NCBI GenBank assembly: GCA_026770585.1
Contig: MU646354.1
Span: 537,861 to 550,435, forward strand
DNA length: 12,575 nt
Source: Baffinella frigidus
Taxonomy: Eukaryota > Cryptophyceae > Cryptomonadales > Baffinellaceae
Direction: 5' to 3'
Shown: positions 11,501 through 12,575 of the stretch, piece by piece
How positions within the stretch are numbered: the first letter of the stretch is position 1
Layout: each line of letters opens with the position of its first letter
The notes under the pieces: model-generated
Databases searched by the model: none
What the model was told of the DNA's origin: nothing
Seen by the model: the letters and a program-made list of their open reading frames with translations, nothing else
Position numbers and translations under genes: made by a program

Positions 11501-12149
11501 GTCTAAACCCTGAACCCTAAACGGAAGCTTGCAATTGCAAGGTTCAGATAGCATATCGAAGCTTGCAGTTGCACACAGCGGGCTACGAAGGGATTGTCCT
11601 CCCGAAATGGGCCGAGACTCCGCAACCATATCCGTAGGAACCCCCCTATGTCCCTACGGTATTACCTACCGTATGTGCCATGGTTCAGTCTATTCACGAA
11701 ATCGCTTCGTAGTCTGCTGTGTGGATGCAGGTTCGGAACAGGCCTCCGATGGCTCACCCTTCGAGCGTGTCTCAGTGTGTAACAAACTTTGTTTATCTGT
11801 TTGCTAACAAGCGCAGGCGCTGCGATCTGTCCCGAGGCGGGCCCAGCACACGCCAGTCCTGCCACGCCACATTCTTGGAAGGGGTCGCCAAAAGTCAATT
11901 CATCCTCAAGGCAAGGTTTTCAAAAGTTCACACCCGTATCCTCACACGGTCCAAAAAAATCTACCCCCACTTCCAATCTGGCGTGGTGAGGCGGGCCTGA
12001 CGCCTGTTGACTAATAGAGAGATTGGTAATTTATTGCCAAACAACCGCACATGCCTTGACGCATTGTGCTGTTGACTAAAACCCGTTATCCCGAGCAGGG
12101 GCTGCGTCTGCCGGTCAACGATCTCAGCCGTGGCTGCACTGTCGGCGAC
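2456..12149 (+). CDS. pta: Phosphate acetyltransferase, split gene, 11 exons seen, both ends missing
   Basis: Phosphate acetyltransferase interconverts acetyl-CoA plus phosphate and acetyl phosphate plus CoA, normally paired with acetate kinase; in algae the pair sits in plastid or mitochondrion. Family motifs appear in order: [106 protein letters not shown] and [10 protein letters not shown]. The segment covers 297 codons of the ~330 in stand-alone Pta. By family knowledge, the conserved Arg of RGHKG, the Arg of DTMRP, and the Ser, Arg and downstream Asp of the NDLSRG region are active-site residues, and all are present. Exons: 2456-2564, 2975-3079, 3666-3730, 4769-4862, 5703-5767, 7121-7218, 8143-8196, 8395-8444, 9229-9306, 10432-10557, 12099-12149. 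Phases agree at every junction. No transit peptide or initiator is visible because the N-terminal exon lies upstream of what I can recognise. The closest alternative is the phosphate butyryltransferase branch, but the motif fit to Pta is much better. Confidence 0.93.
2790..2828 (+). pseudogene. Two short echoes of the exon 2 acceptor and start
   Basis: The exon 2 boundary CAG then GTTCTGAGCCTCG recurs as CAGGTTATGAGTCTCG (2790-2805) and GCAGGTTCTGAACCTCGC (2811-2828). Both are upstream of the true boundary at 2975 and keep the AG. Confidence 0.65.
2846..2971 (+). mobile_element. CCACGCCAG-family inverted-repeat element M1
   Basis: This 126-bp element has perfect 12-bp terminal inverted repeats, CCACGCCAGATT and AATCTGGCGTGG, and CA on both sides as a 2-bp direct repeat. 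It has no coding capacity, so it is MITE-like. Its interior carries a GGCAGTGGTTTTCAAAAGTT motif shared with copies at 8703, 7795 (inverted) and 11862. Its right flank CAG is the acceptor of intron 1. Confidence 0.85.
2975..3079 (+). CDS. pta: pta exon 2
   Basis: This exon encodes 35 residues from [20 protein letters not shown] to FVQSLVR, matching the Pta stretch after the LGD strand. The acceptor CAG at 2972-2974 directly abuts the right end of an inverted-repeat element (2846-2971). The donor is GTGCGC at 3080. A GT six bases earlier would remove two residues (VR) and give a length closer to bacterial Pta, so the 3' end is uncertain by 6 nt. Phase is 0 at both ends. Confidence 0.88.
3190..3246 (+). 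repeat. Dispersed 57-bp repeat, copy 1
   Basis: This segment contains ACAACCCCACATGTAAATAG and ends in CAGCATTCTCGAGTGGTCA. It is nearly identical to 4267-4323. Both copies lie in gene introns in the same orientation. I see no coding potential. Confidence 0.85.
3280..3402 (+). mobile_element. CCACGCCAG-family element M5, second subfamily
   Basis: This 123-bp element has perfect 12-bp ends, CCACGCCAGAGG and CCTCTGGCGTGG, flanked by TA on both sides. The interior holds the palindrome CGCCAGATCTGGCG, which looks like two element ends head to head, and a CTTTTGGCATCTTTC motif shared with 10758-10883. Confidence 0.85.
3534..3616 (+). repeat. Dispersed repeat R, copy 1
   Basis: This segment contains CACGGGGTACAG, AAGGCATGTGCGGCGCTG and GGTTGTTTGGCAA in order. 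A second copy is at 10254-10336 on the same strand and a shorter one is inverted at 12030-12072. It may be the remains of a larger transposon; no protein is recognisable. Confidence 0.75.
3666..3730 (+). CDS. pta: pta exon 3
   Basis: This exon encodes [19 protein letters not shown], then FTW split over the junction. It corresponds to the family LRKHKGMT segment, whose Arg is a conserved active-site residue. The acceptor is TGGCAG and the donor GTATCG; it starts in phase 0 and ends in phase 2. Intron 3 becomes a CCCTAAA array only about six bases after this exon. Confidence 0.88.
3737..3957 (+). repeat. Telomere-like CCCTAAA array in intron 3
   Basis: About 30 degenerate units of CCCTAAA, with CCCGAAA and TCCTAAA variants, start six bases after the exon 3 donor. 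The C-rich strand is the sense strand. The unit is the complement of the plant/algal telomere repeat TTTAGGG, here internal to a gene. Confidence 0.95.
4138..4188 (+). repeat. Dispersed repeat, partner of 1572-1620
   Basis: AGAATGC, GGGGCCT, AAAACCGATGTG and TTTTAAAA occur in the same order and spacing here and at 1572-1620. The shared stretch is about 50 bp in the same orientation. The function is unknown. Confidence 0.75.
4267..4323 (+). repeat. Dispersed 57-bp repeat, copy 2
   Basis: This is the partner of 3190-3246. It differs at a few positions and by GATCC in place of GTGCT after TAAATAG. It lies in intron 3. Confidence 0.85.
4464..4528 (+). pseudogene. Echo of exon 4, 5' half
   Basis: This copy encodes [13 protein letters not shown] in the same frame as exon 4, then loses the match (HGMIR then stop at TAG). 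It has no acceptor in the right phase, so it is not a spliceable alternative to 4769-4862. Confidence 0.82.
4748..4766 (+). repeat. Short telomere-like tract at exon 4 acceptor
   Basis: CCCTAAACCCTGAACCCC runs straight into the AAG acceptor of exon 4. It supplies CTAAA and CTGAA branch-point-like motifs and no AG before the splice site. Confidence 0.7.
4769..4862 (+). CDS. pta: pta exon 4
   Basis: The first base completes Trp from exon 3. The next 31 codons read [18 protein letters not shown] followed by [13 protein letters not shown], the most conserved signature of the family and the one carrying the conserved Arg in TMRP. The acceptor is CCCCAAG at the end of a 19-nt telomere-like tract and the donor is GTCCTT. 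The phase-2 entry fits exon 3 exactly. The similar sequence at 4464-4528 would not, and its reading frame decays after GLC. Confidence 0.92.
4926..5031 (+). repeat. Repeat X, copy after exon 4
   Basis: This degenerate copy of a roughly 115-bp repeat starts with AGTCTTTTTCGGCTC and ends at AGAATAGTCGGTGAACCC. It recurs at 5113-5228 and 7667-7785, with an inverted arm at 7473-7592. Each + copy follows a pta exon or echo donor by about 15-65 nt. Confidence 0.75.
5044..5099 (+). pseudogene. Echo of exon 4, 3' half with donor
   Basis: This copy encodes [18 protein letters not shown], ending in CAG and followed by GTCATC, so the exon end and donor are kept while the first half (YGTMMMEKG) is gone. 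It is followed by a second copy of repeat X, as is the true exon, which indicates tandem duplication of exon end plus intron. Confidence 0.88.
5113..5228 (+). repeat. Repeat X, copy after exon 4 echo
   Basis: This is a second copy of the repeat at 4926-5031. It includes CCCGGGCA, GTTGACGGAGTTGTACCGCA and AATAGTCGGTCAACCCGAGT. It is closer to the intron 6 copy than to its neighbour. Confidence 0.8.
5446..5595 (+). mobile_element. Long imperfect hairpin element in intron 4
   Basis: The 22-bp ends ACGTCCTGAAAACCGGGTAG and its complement pair with one mismatch. The homology continues inward (TCCTACGGTGTTGCCTACG pairs with two mismatches), so the whole 150 bp can fold into a hairpin. ACGT at each end may be a palindromic 4-bp target duplication. 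The interior shares TACGG and CTAGGACC motifs with the elements at 188, 6183, 10946 and 11327. Confidence 0.85.
5703..5767 (+). CDS. pta: pta exon 5 with GC donor
   Basis: This exon encodes [20 protein letters not shown], then D, with the Arg codon split after AG. The acceptor is CGCAG. No GT follows within the required window; the sequence after CCGGACAG is GCACAT. Splicing GACAG to the G at 7121 gives [15 protein letters not shown], the family sequence. Intron 5 is therefore a GC-AG intron. Confidence 0.9.
5780..6143 (+). repeat. Telomere-like CCCTAAA/CCCGAAA array in intron 5
   Basis: About 50 degenerate units run CCCGAAA and CCCCAAA first, then CCCTAAA. The array starts about 12 nt after the GC donor of intron 5 and is C-rich on the sense strand. 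Long minus-strand frames through it (GFRVQG-like peptides) are translation of the repeat only. Confidence 0.95.
6183..6287 (+). mobile_element. Hairpin element with 18-bp perfect ends in intron 5
   Basis: TATCCCTTAAGTGGCCAG and its exact complement bound 105 bp. TA at each end could be a TA target duplication. The interior contains a perfect 20-bp palindrome GGCGGTCAAATTTGACCGCC (6251-6270) and the TACCGTAGGG and CTAGGACC motifs of related elements. There is no coding capacity. Confidence 0.88.
6327..6515 (+). repeat. Short tandem repeats in intron 5
   Basis: Three units of a GAGTCTYACCAAAGTGGTGA-type sequence (6327-6395) are followed by two units of ATGCGATYGGGCAGCAAGC (6414-6455) and two of TTGCCGCACGTTCT (6457 and 6502). 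This looks like stepwise local duplication. Confidence 0.8.
6540..6929 (+). repeat. Telomere-like CCCCTAA array in intron 5
   Basis: About 55 units are mostly CCCCTAA, with CCCCCAA and CCCTGAA variants. They are C-rich on the sense strand. The dominant unit differs from the neighbouring array at 5780-6143, so each array appears to have been homogenised separately. Confidence 0.95.
6935..6966 (+). pseudogene. Echo of exon 6, 5' part
   Basis: GACAG then GGCGATCAACGTGGATCGG repeats the acceptor and the AINVDP codons of exon 6, as DRAINVDR. About 14 codons of the exon start are detectable with a gap. It lies directly after the CCCCTAA array. Confidence 0.75.
6983..7111 (+). mobile_element. AT-rich inverted-repeat element at exon 6 acceptor
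   Basis: This 129-bp element has perfect 12-bp ends GGAAACACTTTT and AAAAGTGTTTCC. The pairing extends imperfectly to about 48 bp per arm (inner ACTACAC and GTGTAGT). AC lies on both sides as a 2-bp direct repeat. It is much more AT-rich than its surroundings and is MITE-like. The acceptor CAG of exon 6 is nine bases downstream. Confidence 0.82.
7121..7218 (+). CDS. pta: pta exon 6
   Basis: The first base completes Arg. Then 32 codons read [18 protein letters not shown] and [14 protein letters not shown], and the last base starts Gly. The acceptor is CATGACAG, nine bases beyond the end of an AT-rich inverted-repeat element (6983-7111). The donor is GTGAGA, the most canonical in the gene. One upstream and two downstream partial copies of this exon surround it. 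Confidence 0.92.
7327..7400 (+). pseudogene. Echo of exon 6 lacking its first codons, with donor
   Basis: This copy encodes [19 protein letters not shown], then P in place of T, then AVAF with split G. It is 74 nt and nearly identical to the true exon. The donor is GTCAGA. It lacks VYLFGDCA and has no AG acceptor (ACTCC precedes it), so it cannot serve as an alternative exon as it stands. Confidence 0.9.
7473..7785. mobile_element. Long inverted repeat enclosing an exon 6 echo
   Basis: The arms at 7473-7592 and 7667-7785 are about 120 bp each and pair at roughly 85% by eye. Outer motifs are GCCTCACTCGGGTTGACTGA and its complement; both arms share TGCGGTACAAAT/ATTTGTACCGCA. The right arm is repeat X, also seen at 4926 and 5113. 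The loop (7593-7666) is mostly a third copy of the exon 6 3' end. Confidence 0.85.
7591..7636 (+). pseudogene. Echo of exon 6, 3' third, with donor
   Basis: This copy encodes [15 protein letters not shown], ending at TTCG and followed by GTTAGAACC. Compare GTGAGAAACC at the true donor and GTCAGAACCC at the second copy: the donor-side intron sequence is duplicated with the exon end. It sits inside the loop of a long inverted repeat. Confidence 0.85.
7795..7920 (-). mobile_element. CCACGCCAG-family element M3, inverted
   Basis: On the + strand it begins CCACGCCAGA and ends CTCTGGCG, with the internal M1 sequence in reverse (AAAACCACTGCCTTGAAGGG). It is 126 bp, the same length as M1. The distal end is degraded, so no target duplication is visible. 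Confidence 0.78.
8026..8133 (+). repeat. Pure CCCTGAA array at exon 7 acceptor
   Basis: About twelve near-perfect CCCTGAA units plus flanking variants. It contains no AG. The first AG afterwards (AATCAG, 8141-8142) is the acceptor of exon 7. CTGAA and CTGAAC resemble a branch-point consensus. Confidence 0.95.
8143..8196 (+). CDS. pta: pta exon 7
   Basis: This 54-nt exon encodes [17 protein letters not shown] with split Gly codons at both ends, matching the Pta motif AMLSYSTGTSGSG. The acceptor AATCAG is the first AG after a pure CCCTGAA array. The donor is GTAACC, followed almost at once by another telomere-like array. Phase is 1 at both ends. Confidence 0.92.
8206..8390 (+). repeat. Telomere-like array filling intron 7
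   Basis: Degenerate CCCTAAT, CCCCTAA, CCCTAAA and CCCCAAA units occupy almost the whole 198-nt intron from shortly after the donor to six bases before the acceptor. AG occurs near the start (CTAGACC) and in GAAGCC, then not again until the true ACGCAG. Confidence 0.95.
8395..8444 (+). CDS. pta: pta exon 8
   Basis: This 50-nt exon completes Gly, then encodes [16 protein letters not shown] (family: GPDVEKVREAT.LAK). The acceptor ACGCAG is the first AG after a CCCCAAA array. I place the donor at GTACAG (8445), which keeps phase 0 into exon 9. An alternative GT at 8439 would drop two residues and also keep phase. Confidence 0.85.
8471..8560. mobile_element. 90-bp inverted-repeat element with C-tract and G-tract arms
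   Basis: The ends CATTATTTTG and its imperfect complement TGAAATAATG, a C8 tract opposite a G10 tract, and inner TTTCACAGGTGAATTTT opposite GTGAAATTTACCTGC form an imperfect hairpin of about 38 bp per arm. An outer pair, AGCTCTGT and ACAGAGCT, lies further out. It is in intron 8. Confidence 0.72.
8703..8829 (+). mobile_element. CCACGCCAG-family element M2, degraded right end
   Basis: The left end CCACGCCAGATTCTTGGAAG and the interior (GTCGCCAAAAG, AAGGCAGTGGTTTTC) match M1. The right end is replaced by CAACTTGGGGAGG, so the terminal inverted repeat is lost. It is in intron 8, preceded by CA. Confidence 0.8.
8862..8899 (+). pseudogene. Echo 1 of exon 9, 5' half with acceptor
   Basis: CGCAG then GCGGCTCTGGTCGCGATCG encodes [13 protein letters not shown] in the exon 9 frame, then diverges. 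The acceptor is intact and no donor follows at the matching point. As the first good acceptor in the second half of intron 8 it could act as a decoy. Confidence 0.88.
8989..9014 (+). pseudogene. Echo 2 of exon 9, 5' third with acceptor
   Basis: GTGGCGCAG then GCGCCTTTGGTTGCGATCGA encodes APLVAIES, then diverges. About 60 nt of upstream intron (CATTCTGCAGTAGCGGTAAT and following) is duplicated with it and reappears before the true exon at 9111, so the duplicated unit was intron end plus exon start. Confidence 0.88.
9163..9206 (-). repeat. Insert in the exon 9 acceptor tract, inverted copy of 10567-10608
   Basis: GGGGGCACACGAACTTCGTG and GACCACCTCGTGAC are the reverse complement of a stretch in intron 10. 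The insertion interrupts the intron-end duplication described for 8989-9014, separating the GTAGCGGTAAT motif from the acceptor. Confidence 0.7.
9229..9306 (+). CDS. pta: pta exon 9
   Basis: This exon encodes 26 residues, [17 protein letters not shown] then KDVAAIKLK, the Pta segment EGPLQYDAAVDPxVAAIKMK. The acceptor is GGCGCAG and the donor GTGTGT; phase is 0 at both ends. Two acceptor-side copies lie upstream (8862, 8989) and three donor-side copies downstream (9430, 9545, 9694). Only this copy has both halves. Confidence 0.92.
9307..9430 (+). repeat. Minisatellite starting at the exon 9 donor
   Basis: Four degenerate units of about 30 bp each begin with GTGTGTG- or GTGTGCTG-type sequence and continue GGATATCCGAAGRGTTG. 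The first unit begins exactly at the donor GTGTGTGG, so donor-like sequence is repeated through the start of intron 9. Confidence 0.82.
9430..9486 (+). pseudogene. Echo of exon 9, 3' two thirds
   Basis: This copy encodes [18 protein letters not shown] in the exon 9 frame. The donor GT is mutated (AAG then GATAAA), and a telomere-like tract starts at once. It has no acceptor at the left edge. Confidence 0.88.
9488..9541 (+). repeat. Telomere-like tract between exon 9 echoes
   Basis: AAACCCTAAACCTCAAACCC and variants, about seven units, C-rich on the sense strand. It lies between two donor-side copies of exon 9. Confidence 0.88.
9545..9572 (+). pseudogene. Echo of exon 9, last 9 codons with donor
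   Basis: GACGTGGGTGGCATCAAGAT then GAAG encodes DVGGIKMK, followed by GTGCGC. The downstream intron (GTCGACA, CCGTTTGAAT, TTTTCAGATTTGGC) is duplicated about 160 bp later after the next echo. Confidence 0.82.
9694..9730 (+). pseudogene. Echo of exon 9, last 12 codons with donor
   Basis: GGCCGTTGATCAGGACGTGG followed by CTGCTTGCAAGATGAAG encodes [12 protein letters not shown], followed by GTTCGG. Together with 9430 and 9545 it makes three copies of the donor half on the downstream side. Confidence 0.82.
9901..9927 (+). pseudogene. Echo 1 of exon 10, 5' end
   Basis: GGGGGCGACGAGCCAGGTGG then CGGGG matches the start of exon 10 (GAASQVAG) with one change. The acceptor CAG is not preserved (GGGAG). 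It diverges after 27 nt. Confidence 0.75.
9998..10250 (+). repeat. Tandem repeats of the exon 10 acceptor tract, with second echo
   Basis: Units of GGTCTRGGCTAACTG are followed by CCCTTGCACACAGGG-type acceptors at about 10017-10026, 10130-10142 and 10237-10246. The first is followed by a recognisable exon 10 echo (10021-10072: GCAGGTGGTGGCG, GTGCGTGTTCCGG). The true acceptor is CCCTTGCACGCAG. Upstream intron end and exon start were duplicated repeatedly. Confidence 0.75.
10254..10336 (+). repeat. Dispersed repeat R, copy 2
   Basis: CCACGGGGTACAGGAAGTGG, AAGGCATGTGCGGCGCTG and GGTTGTTTCGCAACAAATT match 3534-3616. This copy lies in intron 9 close to exon 10. Confidence 0.75.
10432..10557 (+). 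CDS. pta: pta exon 10
   Basis: This is the longest exon, at 42 codons: [20 protein letters not shown], then [20 protein letters not shown] and MQ. It matches VAGxATVFIFPDLNTGN and AIGPxxQ of the family. The acceptor is GCACGCAG and the donor GTGTGC; phase is 0 at both ends. Its acceptor tract is repeated several times upstream (10007-10250), and its 3' part is copied at least twice downstream. Confidence 0.93.
10570..10652 (+). mobile_element. 83-bp insert flanked by 11-bp direct repeats
   Basis: TGTGCTGACGT occurs at 10559-10569 and again at 10653-10663, bounding 83 bp with an internal direct repeat of GGATAGCGTT. Part of the insert recurs inverted at 9163-9206. This is consistent with an insertion plus target duplication, or with local duplication. 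Confidence 0.55.
10673..10712 (+). pseudogene. Echo of exon 10, middle part
   Basis: GTGACCTCCACTCGGGGAAC then AACACGTGCACGGCCGTGCG encodes [12 protein letters not shown], compared with [12 protein letters not shown] in exon 10. It has neither acceptor nor donor. Confidence 0.85.
10758..10883 (+). mobile_element. CCACGCCAG-family element M6, second subfamily
   Basis: This 126-bp element has ends CCACGCCAGGG and TTCCGGCGTGG, flanked by AG on both sides. It shares CACTTTTGGCATCTTTC and the central CGCCAGATCTGGCG with 3280-3402. A 14-nt G-rich telomere-like tract (TAGGGTTTAGGGTT) lies just upstream. Confidence 0.83.
10902..11063 (+). pseudogene. Exon 10 echo b, interrupted by a small element
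   Basis: This copy carries GACAAGGTCGTGCAGCAGAC and on to GCCATTGGGCG (10902-10945), then about 107 bp of foreign sequence, then ATAGCATGCAG with donor GTGCTG. The exon pieces correspond to [13 protein letters not shown] and MQ of exon 10. The interruption is at the same place as in the next copy, so it predates their duplication. Confidence 0.82.
10946..11052 (+). mobile_element. Small element in exon 10 echo b
   Basis: It begins GGTTTTGAATAACCCC and carries TCTAGGACCCTACGGTAAGC and CCCTACGGTAGGCAACCCG. It ends with AGAACCCT then ACCTGCATGAT. The ends GGGTTTTG and CAGAACCC are weakly complementary. A near-identical copy is at 11327-11433. Confidence 0.78.
11107..11312 (+). mobile_element. 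206-bp terminal-inverted-repeat element inside exon 10 echo c
   Basis: The ends pair over more than 40 bp: ATTGTCGAAATGGGC, CGCGCGG and ATCGAGGTCAGGTCAG on the left, with the complement on the right and one 4-nt gap. The interior is AT-rich with no coding sequence. Removing it joins CGCTGT to ATCGCC, exactly the sequence seen uninterrupted in echo b. A 2-bp AT target duplication is equally compatible. Confidence 0.9.
11327..11433 (+). mobile_element. Small element in exon 10 echo c, with 22-bp palindrome at its edge
   Basis: This is a near-identical copy of 10946-11052. The right edge forms the perfect palindrome ACCTGCATGATATCATGCAG plus GT (11423-11444). Its right half is the exon 10 end and donor, and its left half belongs to the insert. 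Confidence 0.78.
11447..11520 (+). repeat. Telomere-like tract in intron 10
   Basis: About ten degenerate CCCTAAA, CCCTGAA and CCCTACA units, C-rich on the sense strand. Confidence 0.9.
11522..11680 (+). repeat. 16-bp direct repeat and fragment of a hairpin element
   Basis: GAAGCTTGCAATTGCA recurs with one change 35 bp on. Downstream, CCGTAGGAACCCCCCTATGT and CCCTACGGTATTACCTACCG resemble the right half of the element at 5446-5595 but lack terminal inverted repeats. Confidence 0.6.
11862..11986 (+). mobile_element. CCACGCCAG-family element M4
   Basis: This 125-bp element has ends CCACGCCACATT and AATCTGGCGTGG (one mismatch), flanked by TG on both sides. The interior matches M1 (GGAAGGGGTCGCCAAAAGTC, CTCAAGGCAAGGTTTTCAAA). 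It is in intron 10. Confidence 0.85.
12030..12072 (-). repeat. Dispersed repeat R, inverted fragment
   Basis: TTGCCAAACAACCGCACATG and CCTTGACGCATTGTGCTG are the reverse complement of the central part of the copies at 3534 and 10254. It lies about 30 nt upstream of the exon 11 acceptor. Confidence 0.72.
12099..12149 (+). CDS. pta: pta exon 11 with catalytic NDLSRG motif
   Basis: This exon encodes [17 protein letters not shown]. In Pta the Ser and Arg of LSRG and the Asp six residues after that Arg form part of the active site; the last codon of this exon is that Asp. The acceptor is CGAGCAG and the donor GTATGC. The family continues with about 15 more residues (DIVNT-type C-terminus). I find no such exon in the remaining 426 nt, so the final exon probably lies beyond the window. 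Confidence 0.9.
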
Positions 12150-12575
12150 GTATGCCACCCCCCCCCCCCCAAGCCGCCCCCAAGAGAAGAGACTGTTATT
12201 CAACTTATGACGTCGGTGAATACACTTAAGGCGTCCAGAGAGGGTTCGAACTAAGCCCCACACTCCACACGAGGCTACTCTTGTGAACAGATTCCTAAGT
12301 CAATTATTGGATTATCACCCAGGAAACACACCAAAAGTCAGCAATTGGTCACGTACCTGCACGCTTTATGTGCAGGCTTTCCCACAAACCCCTAAAATTT
12401 CGATTTATTATGTTCGCATGGGTAGCCTCGTTTGGCTGGCAGCTCTCCCCAGGGGGCGACCGGAGACTCCCTCGGTTTGAGTGAACCGTGATTTTGATGT
12501 GGCGGTCACTTGTACTAATCACATCCTTGTCTCACACCCTGAACCCCGAACCCCGAACCCCAAACCACAAACCCC
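12150..12575. other. Start of intron 11; no exon recognised
   Basis: It begins with the GTATGC donor and a C14 tract. There is a short inverted repeat CCTGCAC/GTGCAGG near 12357. The end (12536-12575) is a CCCTGAA, CCCCGAA and CCCCAAA tract running off the window. I looked for the family C-terminus (DIVNT, AITA.QAQ) and did not find it. Confidence 0.6.

Noticed and set aside
2456-12149. Whole locus as a dead pseudogene
   Set aside because: One full copy of every exon is intact, with matching phases and no stop over 297 codons; decay is confined to the extra copies.

Overview
This is eukaryotic nuclear DNA. It carries most of one split gene, recognisable by its protein motifs as phosphate acetyltransferase (Pta/EutD family), spread over at least 9.7 kb on the + strand. 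I can place eleven short exons (50-126 nt, about 81 nt on average) in protein order between 2456 and 12149. All ten internal introns (198-1541 nt) begin with GT, or once GC, and end with AG. From the first family-conserved Arg codon (2460) to the last exon end, the exons sum to 891 nt, which is 297 codons with no stop and agreeing phase at every junction. A gene that had lost its function would not be expected to keep this, so I read it as a working gene. The start of the protein and the final ~15 codons are not visible; they probably lie outside the window.

Almost everything else is repeat. (i) Telomere-like arrays of plant/algal type (CCCTAAA with CCCTACA, CCCCTAA, CCCTGAA and CCCCAAA variants) fill much of introns 3, 5, 6 and 7 and recur to both window ends. 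Inside the gene the major arrays are all C-rich on the sense strand. (ii) Partial copies of the gene's own exons, called echoes here, lie in the introns. Upstream echoes carry the 5' part of the exon, usually with its acceptor; downstream echoes carry the 3' part, usually with its donor. (iii) Small non-coding inverted-repeat elements of about 90-210 bp occur, including a family with CCACGCCAG ends flanked by 2-bp direct repeats.

Layout: 1-2455 is upstream intron or intergenic sequence (CCCTACA arrays, one hairpin element, tandem repeats, early echoes of exon 1). Exon 1 to exon 4 occupy 2456-4862. Exons 5 and 6 are separated by a 1.35-kb array-filled GC-AG intron. Exons 7 and 8 are embedded in arrays. 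Exons 9 and 10 are surrounded by echoes. Intron 10 (10558-12098) holds nested insertions inside echo copies of exon 10. Exon 11 (12099-12149) carries the catalytic NDLSRG motif and is followed by 426 nt with no further exon recognised.

Organism: the TTTAGGG-type repeats, tiny exons, repeat-rich introns and a bacterial-type Pta suggest a large-genome alga or related protist, for example a prasinophyte green alga, dinoflagellate or chromerid. The sequence does not decide between these. No rRNA, tRNA, CRISPR array or bacterial operon was seen.
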